A stretch of DNA of 35,605 bases from Candidatus Obscuribacterales bacterium (GTDB lineage: Bacteria; Cyanobacteriota; Vampirovibrionia; Obscuribacterales; Obscuribacteraceae), in contig JAIELX010000017.1 of NCBI GenBank assembly GCA_019752635.1, positions 1 to 35,605 of the forward strand. The letters are read 5' to 3'. Of the stretch, positions 7,721 through 15,684 are shown one piece after another. The notes under the pieces are model-generated. The model had not been told where the DNA came from, ran no database searches, and was given only the letters and a program-made list of their open reading frames with translations. Position 1 is the stretch's first letter. Every line of letters starts with the position of its first letter. Position numbers and translations under genes: made by a program.

Positions 7721-8290
7721 ATGAGTTTAATCGAGATGAAGATTGCATCAGTAGGAGTTGATCCCCGAGGTGGTCATTTGGTCCTGCTACAAGACGGCGC
7801 TATGAAGAAGGCTCTACCAATCTGGATCGGAATGTCCGAAGCCAGAGCGATTGCTATGGCAATTCAGGGAAAATCACCGCCACGCCCACTCACCCATCAA
7901 CTCATACTTTCCATAATCGAGCGCTTCCAATATAAGGTAAAGCACATTATTGTCGATGAATTGAAGGAGAGTACTTTTACCGCCAAAATTGTGCTCGAAC
8001 CCGCAGTTATTGAACCGAAGGAACAAAAGGGCAATCTAGACGCCAGGCCGATGTTGGAAATAGACTGTCGTCCGTCCGACGCGATCGCCATCGCTACTAT
8101 AGAAGGGACCCCGCTTCTAGTTTCAAAAGAGGTCCTAACAGCAGCTGCTGTAAACATAGACCTAGAGTCAAGGATCAAAGAGTCGGATGACTTCAAGAAA
8201 TTCTTGAGCACCATTAAAGCTTCGGACTTCAAGCTTGATTCGCCTATTGAACTTCCACCGGAAGAAGAAGAAGAAGAAGAAGATAACTAA
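7721..8290 (+). CDS. Bifunctional nuclease family protein (DUF151/BFN)
   Basis: A 189-residue protein starting behind a GAGGAA site. The BFN domain covers residues about 5-150 with recognisable blocks: LQDGAMKKALPIWIGMSEARAIAMA, then RPLTHQLILSIIE, then RPSDAIAIATIEGTPLLVS. A longer C-terminal extension ends in an acidic run of seven consecutive glutamates plus D-N, encoded by GAA/GAG repeats. Plant and bacterial members have been reported with RNase and DNase activity, and others are of unknown function. The stop codon overlaps the end of the convergent TPR gene by four bases. Confidence 0.9.
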   Translation: MSLIEMKIASVGVDPRGGHLVLLQDGAMKKALPIWIGMSEARAIAMAIQGKSPPRPLTHQLILSIIERFQYKVKHIIVDELKESTFTAKIVLEPAVIEPKEQKGNLDARPMLEIDCRPSDAIAIATIEGTPLLVSKEVLTAAAVNIDLESRIKESDDFKKFLSTIKASDFKLDSPIELPPEEEEEEEDN

Positions 8291-8724
8291 ACTTCACCGA
8301 CTGCACTTGAAGCAGCCAGAGAGAATATTCTTTCCAGGCGCCTACGCGTCGGTTTCAATAGCTTCTCTGCGCGATGCCTGAGCCTAACAGCCTCAATCGG
8401 ATTACCTCGCAGCCGACAGAGTTCACTCATGCGTTTAACCAATATAGCGGTGTCGAGATTGTCGACGCCATCAATTATCTCAAGGATCGCAATTGTTTTG
8501 CGAAAAACCGTCTCCGCGGCTCGATAATCCTCTTGCTCAGCATAGAGTTCACCCAGCTCGAAAAGCAATTGGCATACTTGTTGGTTCATAAAAGCGCCCG
8601 CATCCTTCGCAAGGGAAAAGGCGGTTGCATAGATTTGTTCGGCATTAGCTAAATCGCCGCGCTCCCGAGCCTTGCGACCGTCCTCTATGAACATCTCCAG
8701 ATCAACTTTCATTTGCGAGTTCAT
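8287..8724 (-). CDS. Small TPR-repeat protein
   Basis: A 145-residue soluble protein counted from the ATG at 8724, which follows GGAGAGA; an in-frame ATG at 8751 has less support. It consists mostly of tetratricopeptide-like helical pairs: ARERGDLANAEQIYATAFSLA, then LFELGELYAEQEDYRAAETVFRKTIAI, then LCRLRGNPIEAVRLRHRAEKLL. Such proteins are usually protein-interaction scaffolds; no partner is evident. It converges on the bifunctional nuclease gene with a four-base overlap, so no terminator separates the two. Confidence 0.72.
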   Translation of the reverse strand: MNSQMKVDLEMFIEDGRKARERGDLANAEQIYATAFSLAKDAGAFMNQQVCQLLFELGELYAEQEDYRAAETVFRKTIAILEIIDGVDNLDTAILVKRMSELCRLRGNPIEAVRLRHRAEKLLKPTRRRLERIFSLAASSAVGEV

Positions 8725-9171
8725 GCTGCTTCTCTCCAACGGCTTGCCCAACTGTATTTAAAGGAGCTACTGCGCGCCTCGTGCTCTGTGCTTATATTAC
8801 TGGACAGGCTAGTCCTCCTTTCGGATGAGGAGACTCAGAAGGATTACCAGGAAGTTTTTTGATTGCACTAGGGCTCGCGCTGCAGTACCGCTACCGCGGA
8901 CCTGCAGGCAACTAACCGATTTCGTGCGACTGACAAAGAGTTATCGAGTTCATCAGGATTGAGCTTGTCTTCGTGTGTAGTCACGCTTTATCGTGTCGTG
9001 ATAAGCAACGCGCTGAACACTGGAAGAATGCAGACAATTCATTCTGTGCCTGTGCGACCAAAGAATAGACAGCAACTCAACCGAAAGGTTGACATTGATC
9101 AGTCTCAATACCGACTGCGTAAGCGCTGCAAAGCATGTAGCATTGATGGCGCAGAATAGAAGGTACGACTA
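8725..9171. other. 447-base intergenic region, no supported gene
   Basis: This divergent spacer must contain the promoters of the TPR gene (minus) and the flavoprotein gene (plus). I see an imperfect hairpin at 8811-8835 (AGTCCTCCT against AGGAGACT, one bulge), a loose inverted repeat around 8994-9015 and a TTGACA hexamer near 9089 without a matching -10. The open frame at 8959-9159 has no ribosome binding site and no recognisable family. Confidence 0.4.
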
Positions 9172-10638
9172 ATGATAGATGCAGTGCAAGTGCGCCATCC
9201 CACATTGATTCAGGGTGGCATGGGTGTGGCAGTTTCAGATTGGCGGTTAGCAAAAGCTGTGTCTGAATGCGGACAGTTGGGAGTAGTCTCTGGCACCATG
9301 CTCGATACCGTAGTCGCTCGGCGGTTGCAAGACGGGGATCCGGGCGGACACGTTCGACGAGCATTAGGAAAGTTTCCGAAGTCCGAAATAGCAGAACGAG
9401 TAATCGCTTGTTACTACATTCCGGAAGGAAAACCCGAAGAACAATCATATAAGGCTGTTCCGATGCACAGTTTGAAGTCCTCGCAATTGCTTACAGACTT
9501 GACTGTCGCAGCAAACTTCGTGGAAGTATTCCTTGCAAAAGAGGGTCATGAAGGGGTAGTTGGAATAAACTACCTTACTAAAATCGACCTTCCAACCTTG
9601 CCGTCCATATACGGCGCAATGCTTGCCGGTGTCGATTATGTTCTAATGGGAGCCGGAATTCCTCGGAGCATTCCGGCAATACTGGACCATTTCAGCACAT
9701 CGTGCGAAACAGCCTCACTCAGGGTCGAAGTTTGCGGGAGTGATTCCGGCGAGATTTATCAAGTCCAATTCGATCCATCAAGATATGGTTGCGGGCTTTC
9801 GCTAAAACGACCGTTTTTCATTCCCATTGTTTCTTCGTCTACCCTGGCTCAAGCATTGGCAAAAAAGGCACCGGGCGGAATTGACGGATTCGTAGTTGAG
9901 CATCATACAGCGGGCGGGCATAATGCTCCGCCACGAGGACCGTTGAATTTGACGGATGGCGGAGAACCGGTATACGGCTCCAAGGACGAACCTAAATTTG
10001 ACGACTTCAAGAAGCTTGGTTTGCCGTTCTGGCTAGCCGGCTCAAGAGCATCGCATGAGCGACTGCAAGAGGCCATTGCATTTGGTGCAGAAGGTATCCA
10101 GATCGGCACCGCCTTTGCGTACTGCAATGAGTCGGGGATTTCCAGTGACTTAAAGGCGCGCGTGATTCAAACAGTGATGAATGAGAAAGCCTCTGTTTTT
10201 ACGGACCCCAGAGCTTCTTCCTCGGGCTACCCCTTCAAAGTCGTAGAGCTGGAGCAGTCGCTTTCTGAGAGCGAAGTGTTCCAACTGCGGGCGCGAATTT
10301 GCGACTTGGGCTACTTGCGAACGCCATGCAAAACAGCCGACGGTGGCGTTGTTTTTCGTTGTGCCGGCGAGCCAATCGCGGATTACGTGCGAAAGGGCGG
10401 TTGCGAACAAGACACTGAAGGACGTAAGTGTTTATGTAACGGTCTTTTGTCCACGATCGGTCTTGGTCAAGTGCGAAAGGATGCCTACGCGGAGCCACCG
10501 CTGCTTACGGCTGGCAATGAGCTTCAGGCAGCAATTTCAACTTTTGTCGGTGAGCACAAAAGCTCATATTCTGCGCGGGAGGTTGTTGAAGCAATTCTGA
10601 GTGGAAAATCAACAAAGGTTCGGCAGCACGTTGACTAA
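9172..10638 (+). CDS. Nitronate monooxygenase / 2-nitropropane dioxygenase family flavoprotein
   Basis: A 488-residue TIM-barrel FMN protein. Family signatures include the N-terminal LIQGGMGVAVSDWRLAKAVS, the middle GFVVEHHTAGGHNAPPRG and the phosphate-binding region GAEGIQIGTAFAYCNESG. Classical nitronate monooxygenases are about 320-370 residues, so this one is longer; the extra length includes a C-terminal region with many cysteines (residues about 385-430, PCKTADGGVVFRCAG, GRKCLCNGLL). PfaD-type enoyl reductases share the fold, but no polyunsaturated fatty acid synthase genes are nearby. The substrate is unknown. It is followed by a short frame or structured RNA and a terminator. Confidence 0.85.
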   Translation: MIDAVQVRHPTLIQGGMGVAVSDWRLAKAVSECGQLGVVSGTMLDTVVARRLQDGDPGGHVRRALGKFPKSEIAERVIACYYIPEGKPEEQSYKAVPMHSLKSSQLLTDLTVAANFVEVFLAKEGHEGVVGINYLTKIDLPTLPSIYGAMLAGVDYVLMGAGIPRSIPAILDHFSTSCETASLRVEVCGSDSGEIYQVQFDPSRYGCGLSLKRPFFIPIVSSSTLAQALAKKAPGGIDGFVVEHHTAGGHNAPPRGPLNLTDGGEPVYGSKDEPKFDDFKKLGLPFWLAGSRASHERLQEAIAFGAEGIQIGTAFAYCNESGISSDLKARVIQTVMNEKASVFTDPRASSSGYPFKVVELEQSLSESEVFQLRARICDLGYLRTPCKTADGGVVFRCAGEPIADYVRKGGCEQDTEGRKCLCNGLLSTIGLGQVRKDAYAEPPLLTAGNELQAAISTFVGEHKSSYSAREVVEAILSGKSTKVRQHVD

Positions 10639-10701
10639 TCGGTTACAACGACTTCGTACGAATCATCCCTTCGGCGGAGGCAAGCCCGCACGAAAAATCA
10701 T

Positions 10702-10788
10702 ATGATAATAGCACAAAGAGAAACCCGAAGGATGGAGCTAACACTCCGCCAGGGGCAGCAGGCAACCGAGGTAATGCTCCGAGCCTGA
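10702..10788 (+). other. Candidate 28-codon small ORF or structured leader RNA
   Basis: An ATG at 10702 opens 28 codons ending in TGA at 10786-10788, one base before the stem of a strong terminator. The peptide would be basic (starts MIIAQRETRRMELTL, ends MLRA). No ribosome binding site sits at a normal distance. The same stretch can fold as RNA: GGAG-CTAACA-CTCC at 10734-10747 and CAGGC against GCCTG at about 10758-10787. It could therefore be a small protein, a noncoding RNA or the leader of the next gene. I do not recognise a known riboswitch consensus. Confidence 0.3.
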
Positions 10789-10820
10789 AGACGCCGGTCA
10801 ATGCCGGCGTCTCTTTTTTT
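10789..10820 (+). terminator. Textbook intrinsic terminator directly before EF-hand gene
   Basis: A perfect 9-bp stem, AGACGCCGG against CCGGCGTCT (10789-10797, 10804-10812), with a six-base loop is followed by seven Ts (10814-10820). It lies only 16 bases before the likely GTG start of the next gene, so it is either the terminator of a small upstream transcript or an attenuator of the EF-hand gene. Confidence 0.85.
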
Positions 10821-10836
10821 GAAGGAAACTAAACCG

Positions 10837-11505
10837 GTGAGGCCTAACGTTAGCAATAAGGCTGCATTCGAGCAGCGGCTCGAGAACAAGGACCAGACAA
10901 ACAATACCGATTGTTTGCCGGTGCTCCAGTCGCTTCATCTTAGCGAATTTGCCAGTCTATTTGTGGCAATGGAACAGTTTTACGATGGCTTCGAATTGTG
11001 CGACCACAGTGTCAGTTTCAACGACGCCGCCAATATTCTCGACAAAGCAGCTGCAGCATTTCCCGCAATTGATAAGGACGGCAACGACACGATCAGTTTC
11101 GCCGAGCTAAAGACTTATGCCGGGAAGCATCCTGAATCAAGCTCAGAGATCGAGTGGTTGGAATGTCACTATCAAGCGCTCACGCAAGCTTCGTTGGCAC
11201 ACCACAACGGTATTCGCCTCCAAGATCTGCAAACAGCAATGCGCGTTTTCCATGGTCTAGACTTTGTCCACAAACACTTCAACCACCTAGCCCCGGGCAG
11301 TGCGTCGAAGATCTATCCGGAGGACTTGCTCAGGCTTGTCTGTTGCAGAGAGAACCTGACACCGGACGAAGCGCTCGGCATTTGGCATCTGATTCACTAT
11401 CTGATGCACCTGAGAAAAACGAGTGCGATTCGCTCCGCAGGACTAACACCGGGAGAGCTACAGACTATCACCCCTGAGCAACTCTGGCTTCAGCCAGAGA
11501 GGTAA
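10837..11505 (+). CDS. EF-hand domain protein of unknown role
   Basis: I place the start at GTG 10837, after GAAGGAAA, because the in-frame ATG at 10801 lies inside the terminator hairpin; ATG 10969 is another option. The 222-residue product has one canonical EF-hand loop, DKDGNDTISFAE (residues about 79-90), with D, D, N, T, S and E in the calcium-ligand positions, and a helical continuation. A second, degenerate hand may precede it (DGFELCDHSVSFND). No signal peptide or membrane segment is evident. The rest matches nothing I recognise. Calcium binding is likely; the target is unknown. A bidirectional terminator follows. Confidence 0.72.
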   Translation: MRPNVSNKAAFEQRLENKDQTNNTDCLPVLQSLHLSEFASLFVAMEQFYDGFELCDHSVSFNDAANILDKAAAAFPAIDKDGNDTISFAELKTYAGKHPESSSEIEWLECHYQALTQASLAHHNGIRLQDLQTAMRVFHGLDFVHKHFNHLAPGSASKIYPEDLLRLVCCRENLTPDEALGIWHLIHYLMHLRKTSAIRSAGLTPGELQTITPEQLWLQPER

Positions 11506-11543
11506 AGAAGAACAATCTTGCAGCCTAACAAACCTGACAAACT

Positions 11544-11572
11544 GAAAGAATCGCCGACGAGGCGATTCTTTC
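11544..11572. terminator. Bidirectional terminator between convergent genes
   Basis: A perfect 12-bp stem GAAAGAATCGCC / GGCGATTCTTTC with a GACGA loop lies 38 bases after the EF-hand gene and 25 bases after the end of the cytochrome gene on the other strand. The A-rich and T-rich stem bases give a short U-stretch in both directions. Confidence 0.8.
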
Positions 11573-11597
11573 GATTTGTTGCTTGTGCCAATGATTG

Positions 11598-12020
11598 CTA
11601 CTGGCTGCCGTCCTCCGGCTGCGGTTCCTTCATCTCGACTTCAGGATTCTTAGGCTCGTTCATCTCGTATGCCCAGGATTGCTGTTTGAGCGTTCGAACA
11701 TACTTATAGAGATCCTTCACGCTCTTCTCATCATTGGCAAGCTGGGTAAACGGAGGCATGACACCATGCTTCTTGCTAATGTACTGCTGGAAGACGGTCT
11801 TGCTTACCAACTTCTCGGACTTCACCAATTCTTTGTCCGGCTTGATCACATTTGTGCCTAGCATGTGGCACGCCTCACAGTTCGACATGTAAAGACGCTC
11901 TCCGTTGCTGACTTTTCCGGAAGCGCTTTCTTTTGCCGTACGCCCGGGCAACACGAGCAATCCAAAAACAACTACGCCAGCAACGATAGTCAGAATCAAT
12001 GATCGTATACTCTGATGCAT
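11598..12020 (-). CDS. Small membrane-anchored c-type cytochrome
   Basis: A 140-residue protein from the ATG at 12020, behind a strong GAGGGAGGAAG site. Residues about 8-26 form an uncleaved signal anchor. A single heme c motif CEACH gives C48, C51 and H52, and M88 in VMPPF is the likely sixth ligand, as in class I cytochromes. A charged Pro/Glu-rich tail follows. It would carry electrons on the outer face of the cytoplasmic membrane. It starts 11 bases after the hcp stop codon, so the two genes are one transcription unit, although Hcp is cytoplasmic and the cytochrome is not. Direct electron transfer between them is therefore doubtful. Confidence 0.87.
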   Translation of the reverse strand: MHQSIRSLILTIVAGVVVFGLLVLPGRTAKESASGKVSNGERLYMSNCEACHMLGTNVIKPDKELVKSEKLVSKTVFQQYISKKHGVMPPFTQLANDEKSVKDLYKYVRTLKQQSWAYEMNEPKNPEVEMKEPQPEDGSQ

Positions 12021-12031
12021 TTCTTCCTCCC

Positions 12032-13699
12032 TCAGCAAGCTGCGTTTTCTACGGCAAAAATTTCATTCAGATCCGCCGATGGGGTCCCAACGGCTCGCAG
12101 CCCGTAAGCTTCTGATAGTTTCGCCAGGACGTCAGGCGTCAAGAATGCGGGCAACGTTGGTCCCAATCTGATGTTCTTAACGCCCAGGTGCAAGAGTGTC
12201 AACAGAACTGCAACCGCCTTCTGTTCCAGCCATGAAAGAATCAGCGACAGAGGCAAGTCATTGATACCACATTCAAAGGCATCCGCCAGGGCGCCTGCAA
12301 TGCGAATGGCGGAGTAGCTATCATTGCACTGCCCCAGATCCAGCAGGCGCGGGATTCCAGCAATGGTTCCGAATTCAAGTTTGTTGAATCTGAACTTCGC
12401 GCAACCGAGAGTCATAATGACACAGTCCGATGGAATCTGTTCTGCTAAGTCGGTGTAATAGTTTCTACTGTACTCGGCACCATCACAGCCACCAACCAGG
12501 AAGAAGCGCTTGATAGAGCCACTCTTAACTGCCTCTATCACGGCCCCGGCGACGCCCAACACCGCGTCACGTCCGTGACCAATCTCGATGAATTTTTCGG
12601 GTTCCGTTTCCTGATAGCCCTCCGCCTTCTGCGCCGCGGAGATGACAGCATCAAAATTGTAGTTTACAACTTTGCCAATGCCGGTGAATCCAACAGCGTC
12701 CATGGTAAACAGTCTGTCTGCATAGCTCGCAGTCGGTGGCTTCAGGCAATTTGTGGTCATCACAATTGCACCGGGAAAACGGTCGAATTCAGTAACTTGA
12801 TTTTGCCAGGCCCCACCATAGTTGCCGATCAGGTGTGAATATTTTTTCAAGGCTGGATAACTCAGCGCCGGCAATAACTCACCATGGGTATAGACATTAA
12901 TCCCCTTGCCCTCAGTCTGCTTTAGAAGCTCATGCAGGGTCCTCAGATCGTGTCCTGAGACCAATATGCATTTGCCTTTTACTGTAGTGATTCTCGCTTT
13001 GGTTGGCACCGGATGGCCGAATGTTTCAGTATGAGCCTTATCCAGTAGTTCCATAACGATGTAGTTGGTCTCGCCTGCTCGCAGCGACAGCCTTAATAAA
13101 TCCTGCTCGCTCTGCTTCGACTTGCTCAGATAGTCCAACGCCTCATAAACGAAGGAGCAGACTCGCTCATCGGTGTATCCCAGCACTTCTGCGTGGTGTG
13201 CATAAGCAGCCAGGCCCTTAATGCCATATGTAAGCAATTCCTGCAATCCAATAATTGTTTTGTCGCCGGACTCCAACTTCCTAAGCAACGAGATTGTATT
13301 GGCGTAATTTCCAATTTCCTGATTGGAACCAACGGGGCGCCAGGCGGCAGCTCCCTGCAACGGTGTTGGAATCATTCCATTTTCGGCACACGCGACCTCA
13401 TACAGAGCCCTAGCATTGTCGCAGGTTTCTCCTAAAGTGCGGATCAATTCATAGTGCGCTTCTTCGTCGAAATTGACGTTAGTCAAGGTGACAAACAATG
13501 ATTTGAGGGTAATGGAATCAATTTCTTTGTTCCTTGCACCCAGTTGGTCAGCTCTATGGGCGAACTGAGCGATCCCTATGATCTGATAAACAATCAGATC
13601 TTGAAGCACTGTTGTCTCAGGAGACTTGCCACAGATACCTACAACCGTACAACCAGTACCTTGAGCAGTTTGTTCGCATTGATAACAGAACATCGACAT
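12032..13699 (-). CDS. hcp: Hybrid cluster protein (Hcp, hydroxylamine/NO reductase)
   Basis: A 555-residue hybrid cluster protein from ATG 13699, preceded by GAGGGTG; an ATG two codons later is possible and a longer frame to 13777 is unsupported. The N-terminus MSMFCYQCEQT carries cysteines spaced C-X2-C-X8-C-X5-C, the pattern of anaerobe-type (class I) Hcp with a [4Fe-4S] cluster, not the E. coli class II spacing. Hybrid-cluster ligand regions are visible (SGHDLRTLHELL, VMTTNCLKPP, FLVGGCDGAE, VIMTLGCAKF). Hcp reduces nitric oxide or hydroxylamine in nitrosative defence under low oxygen. No hcr reductase gene is adjacent; a small cytochrome c gene follows instead. Confidence 0.95.
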   Translation of the reverse strand: MSMFCYQCEQTAQGTGCTVVGICGKSPETTVLQDLIVYQIIGIAQFAHRADQLGARNKEIDSITLKSLFVTLTNVNFDEEAHYELIRTLGETCDNARALYEVACAENGMIPTPLQGAAAWRPVGSNQEIGNYANTISLLRKLESGDKTIIGLQELLTYGIKGLAAYAHHAEVLGYTDERVCSFVYEALDYLSKSKQSEQDLLRLSLRAGETNYIVMELLDKAHTETFGHPVPTKARITTVKGKCILVSGHDLRTLHELLKQTEGKGINVYTHGELLPALSYPALKKYSHLIGNYGGAWQNQVTEFDRFPGAIVMTTNCLKPPTASYADRLFTMDAVGFTGIGKVVNYNFDAVISAAQKAEGYQETEPEKFIEIGHGRDAVLGVAGAVIEAVKSGSIKRFFLVGGCDGAEYSRNYYTDLAEQIPSDCVIMTLGCAKFRFNKLEFGTIAGIPRLLDLGQCNDSYSAIRIAGALADAFECGINDLPLSLILSWLEQKAVAVLLTLLHLGVKNIRLGPTLPAFLTPDVLAKLSEAYGLRAVGTPSADLNEIFAVENAAC

Positions 13700-13894
13700 C
13701 GATATCACCCTCGTTCGTTGTGCCAAATTTGGTATCCAAGCAATGAGCATACAGAACCGCGAGCAATGCGATATCATGCGCGGTGCTGATAGAAGGACCG
13801 ACTCCTTGTCTTGCGCGTCAATCTTCCGGCTGATGCCAGTGCGACGGAAGCATTACGAACAGTGTACAGATGTAACAGCTTGGTCTATAGTCAA

Positions 13895-13909
13895 CTCAAG
13901 TTTCTTGAG
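13895..13909 (+). promoter_or_regulatory. Inverted repeat overlapping the Shine-Dalgarno of the 13921 gene
   Basis: CTCAAG-TTT-CTTGAG is a perfect 6-bp inverted repeat with a three-base loop. Its right arm contributes to TTGAGGA, the only ribosome binding site for the GTG at 13921. As RNA it would mask that site; as DNA it could be an operator in the divergent hcp promoter region. The half-sites are not FNR/CRP-type. Confidence 0.4.
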
Positions 13910-13920
13910 GACAAACAACA

Positions 13921-14250
13921 GTGTCAAAGTTTCTTGTGTTATGGTCTTTAGAACCAGCGACAATCGGCCCCGCCGCGATGAAAGCCGTGTTGTCCATGCC
14001 GGCGTACGCAGCAAAACTTATCGCCGCAGGTAAACTCGAGAAACGCTATCACATAGTAGGTCGGCACGGCGGAGCCTGGATCTTTAACGTCGATACCAAC
14101 GAAGAGCTTGATCGGTTTTTGGCAATGGCGCCGGTATACAATTTCAGCAGCTATGAAGTCTTAGCCTTGGCGGAGATGACAGAACCGAACTTGTTAAATG
14201 AGGCTTCAGGGTCTTCAACTATTCATCCTCCGACTCAGCCTTCAGAATGA
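13921..14250 (+). CDS. Muconolactone-isomerase-like (dimeric alpha-beta barrel) small protein
   Basis: A 109-residue protein starting with GTG at 13921 after TTGAGGA. The sequence (FLVLWSLEPATIGPAAMKAV, AAGKLEKRYHIVGRHGGAWIF, TNEELDRFLAMAPVYNFSSY) matches the muconolactone delta-isomerase-like ferredoxin-fold family. In that family many members are not catabolic enzymes. The last 15 residues are a Ser/Pro-rich tail. No aromatic degradation genes are nearby, so isomerase function is not supported by context. It is divergent from hcp and may share its regulatory region. Confidence 0.65.
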   Translation: MSKFLVLWSLEPATIGPAAMKAVLSMPAYAAKLIAAGKLEKRYHIVGRHGGAWIFNVDTNEELDRFLAMAPVYNFSSYEVLALAEMTEPNLLNEASGSSTIHPPTQPSE

Positions 14251-14313
14251 TGATACGTCTCTAGAATTTGAGCACAATAATGTGACATGGGCAATCCACA
14301 AGGAGACCTTGCT

Positions 14314-14589
14314 ATGTTACACACGACTACGGTAGATTCGACAATCCCTTTAGGCGACAGCGCTGCCAGCGAGAAGAGCGAAGAGCGTAGTCTTCTTAGA
14401 CTCTTCATTGTCTTTATACTGGTCGGATTCGTCATTGGCACGCTAGTGCCGGTTTATTTTGCCTCAACGACCACAAGTATAGGTCAGATTCTGGGCTCCG
14501 CCTTCGCATTCGGGTCTGTCGGTGCTTCGGCCGGTCTACTTGCTGCCGGATGTTATGACGTCATCTTTCATGGGCGACTCGAAGAATAG
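14314..14589 (+). CDS. Small two-helix membrane protein, unknown
   Basis: A 91-residue protein from ATG 14314, well placed behind AAGGAGA; the in-frame ATG at 14287 lacks a site. After a polar, acidic N-terminus it has two hydrophobic segments, residues about 28-48 (LLRLFIVFILVGFVIGTLVP) and about 56-78 (glycine- and alanine-rich). I recognise no family. It follows the muconolactone-isomerase-like gene by about 60 bases and converges on hypE, leaving only 30 bases between them. Confidence 0.6.
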   Translation: MLHTTTVDSTIPLGDSAASEKSEERSLLRLFIVFILVGFVIGTLVPVYFASTTTSIGQILGSAFAFGSVGASAGLLAAGCYDVIFHGRLEE

Positions 14590-14619
14590 ATTGACCATAC
14601 CGGGTCTGCACAATGCGCC

Positions 14620-15684
14620 TTAGCAAATCCGCGGCAACTGTTCGCCCGATAGCTTATCGACGATTCGATTGCCGCCAACTAAGGATTGCATCACCACCCT
14701 TCCGGGGTGTTTGTCCACGATTCTACCGATGCATTTGAAAGTGGACCACGCATCCGGATTGCTTGAGAACAATTGCTCCAGCTCGCGCAGACCGTCATCG
14801 GATACAATCGCGACAAAGCGCCCCTCGCAAGCAACGAAGAGCGGGTCTAGCCCTAAAAGTTCGCAAACGGCTTGAACCTCCGAACAAACCATCACAGAGG
14901 ATTCATTAATAGCAACGCCGACTGAAGAAGCCTGTGCAATTTCGTTCAAAACACCGGCCAGACCTCCTCTAGTTACATCGCGCAGACAATGAACATGCGA
15001 TGTTGAACTCAACATCGCATCCACAACAAAGTGCACCGGAGCACTATCGCTTTCGATACTTGTCTCAAGTTCCAGACCTGCGCGCTGAGCCATAATGGCA
15101 ATGCCGTGTCGGCCGATGTCGCCGCTCAGAATGATGTGATCCCCCGCCACAGCGCGTGAAACTGAAGGCGCGGGCATCGACCTCACTCTACCCAACCCGG
15201 TGGTAGTTATGAAGATTTTGTCCGCCGCACCACGCCCGACTACTTTGGTATCGGCGGCAATCAACTGAACGCCGCAGCGCGTGCAGGCCTCTTTCATTGA
15301 TTCCATCAATCTTGAAAGCTGATCCAGCGGAAGTCCTTCCTCTAAAATAAACGCCGCAGTCAGCCCGAGTGGAAACGCCCCTCTCATGGCCAGGTCGTTC
15401 ACGGTACCATGCACGGAGAGAGAAGCAATATCACCTCCGGGAAAGAAAATCGGAGACACGACATAGGAGTCGGTGGTAACCGCAATCTGTCCATCACTCA
15501 GTGAAAGCACTGCGGCATCTTCCATGGCGTTCAGAATCGGATTGCCAAGCGCGGGAAGAAAGAGGGATTCAATAAGATTAGCAGTCATTTTGCCGCCGCT
15601 GCCATGTCCCAGCTTTACTACCGACGAGTTCGTCAACGGCAACTTGCAGGCGAAATCACTTGCTTCCTTCTTCGTATCAGACAC
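14620..15684 (-). CDS. hypE: HypE, carbamoyl dehydratase for [NiFe] hydrogenase maturation
   Basis: A 354-residue HypE of normal length. It belongs to the PurM/AIR-synthase fold family (LGHGSGGKMTANLIESLF, DSYVVSPIFFPGGDIASLSV, LRDVTRGGLAGVLNEIA) and ends in the invariant PRIC. Its terminal cysteine C354 receives the carbamoyl group from HypF and is dehydrated, with ATP use, to the thiocyanate that becomes the CN ligand of the hydrogenase iron. Its start overlaps the end of hypD by eight bases, indicating translational coupling. It is the last gene of a hypFCDE operon. Confidence 0.97.
   Translation of the reverse strand: MSDTKKEASDFACKLPLTNSSVVKLGHGSGGKMTANLIESLFLPALGNPILNAMEDAAVLSLSDGQIAVTTDSYVVSPIFFPGGDIASLSVHGTVNDLAMRGAFPLGLTAAFILEEGLPLDQLSRLMESMKEACTRCGVQLIAADTKVVGRGAADKIFITTTGLGRVRSMPAPSVSRAVAGDHIILSGDIGRHGIAIMAQRAGLELETSIESDSAPVHFVVDAMLSSTSHVHCLRDVTRGGLAGVLNEIAQASSVGVAINESSVMVCSEVQAVCELLGLDPLFVACEGRFVAIVSDDGLRELEQLFSSNPDAWSTFKCIGRIVDKHPGRVVMQSLVGGNRIVDKLSGEQLPRIC

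Noticed and set aside
8959..9159. 66-residue plus-strand frame before the flavoprotein
   Set aside because: TTG start with GGA immediately adjacent, basic random-looking composition; not supported as a gene.
10702..10820. A known riboswitch (GEMM, SAM, glycine or preQ1 class)
   Set aside because: I compared the visible loops with the remembered consensus of these classes and found no convincing match.
10801..10836. ATG 10801 as the start of the EF-hand protein
   Set aside because: The codon and the next ones form the loop, stem and T-tract of a strong terminator; GTG 10837 with its own ribosome binding site fits better.
13895..13909. FNR/CRP-type site before hcp
   Set aside because: The half-sites are CTCAA...TTGAG, the inverse of the TTGAT...ATCAA arrangement, so it is not that consensus.
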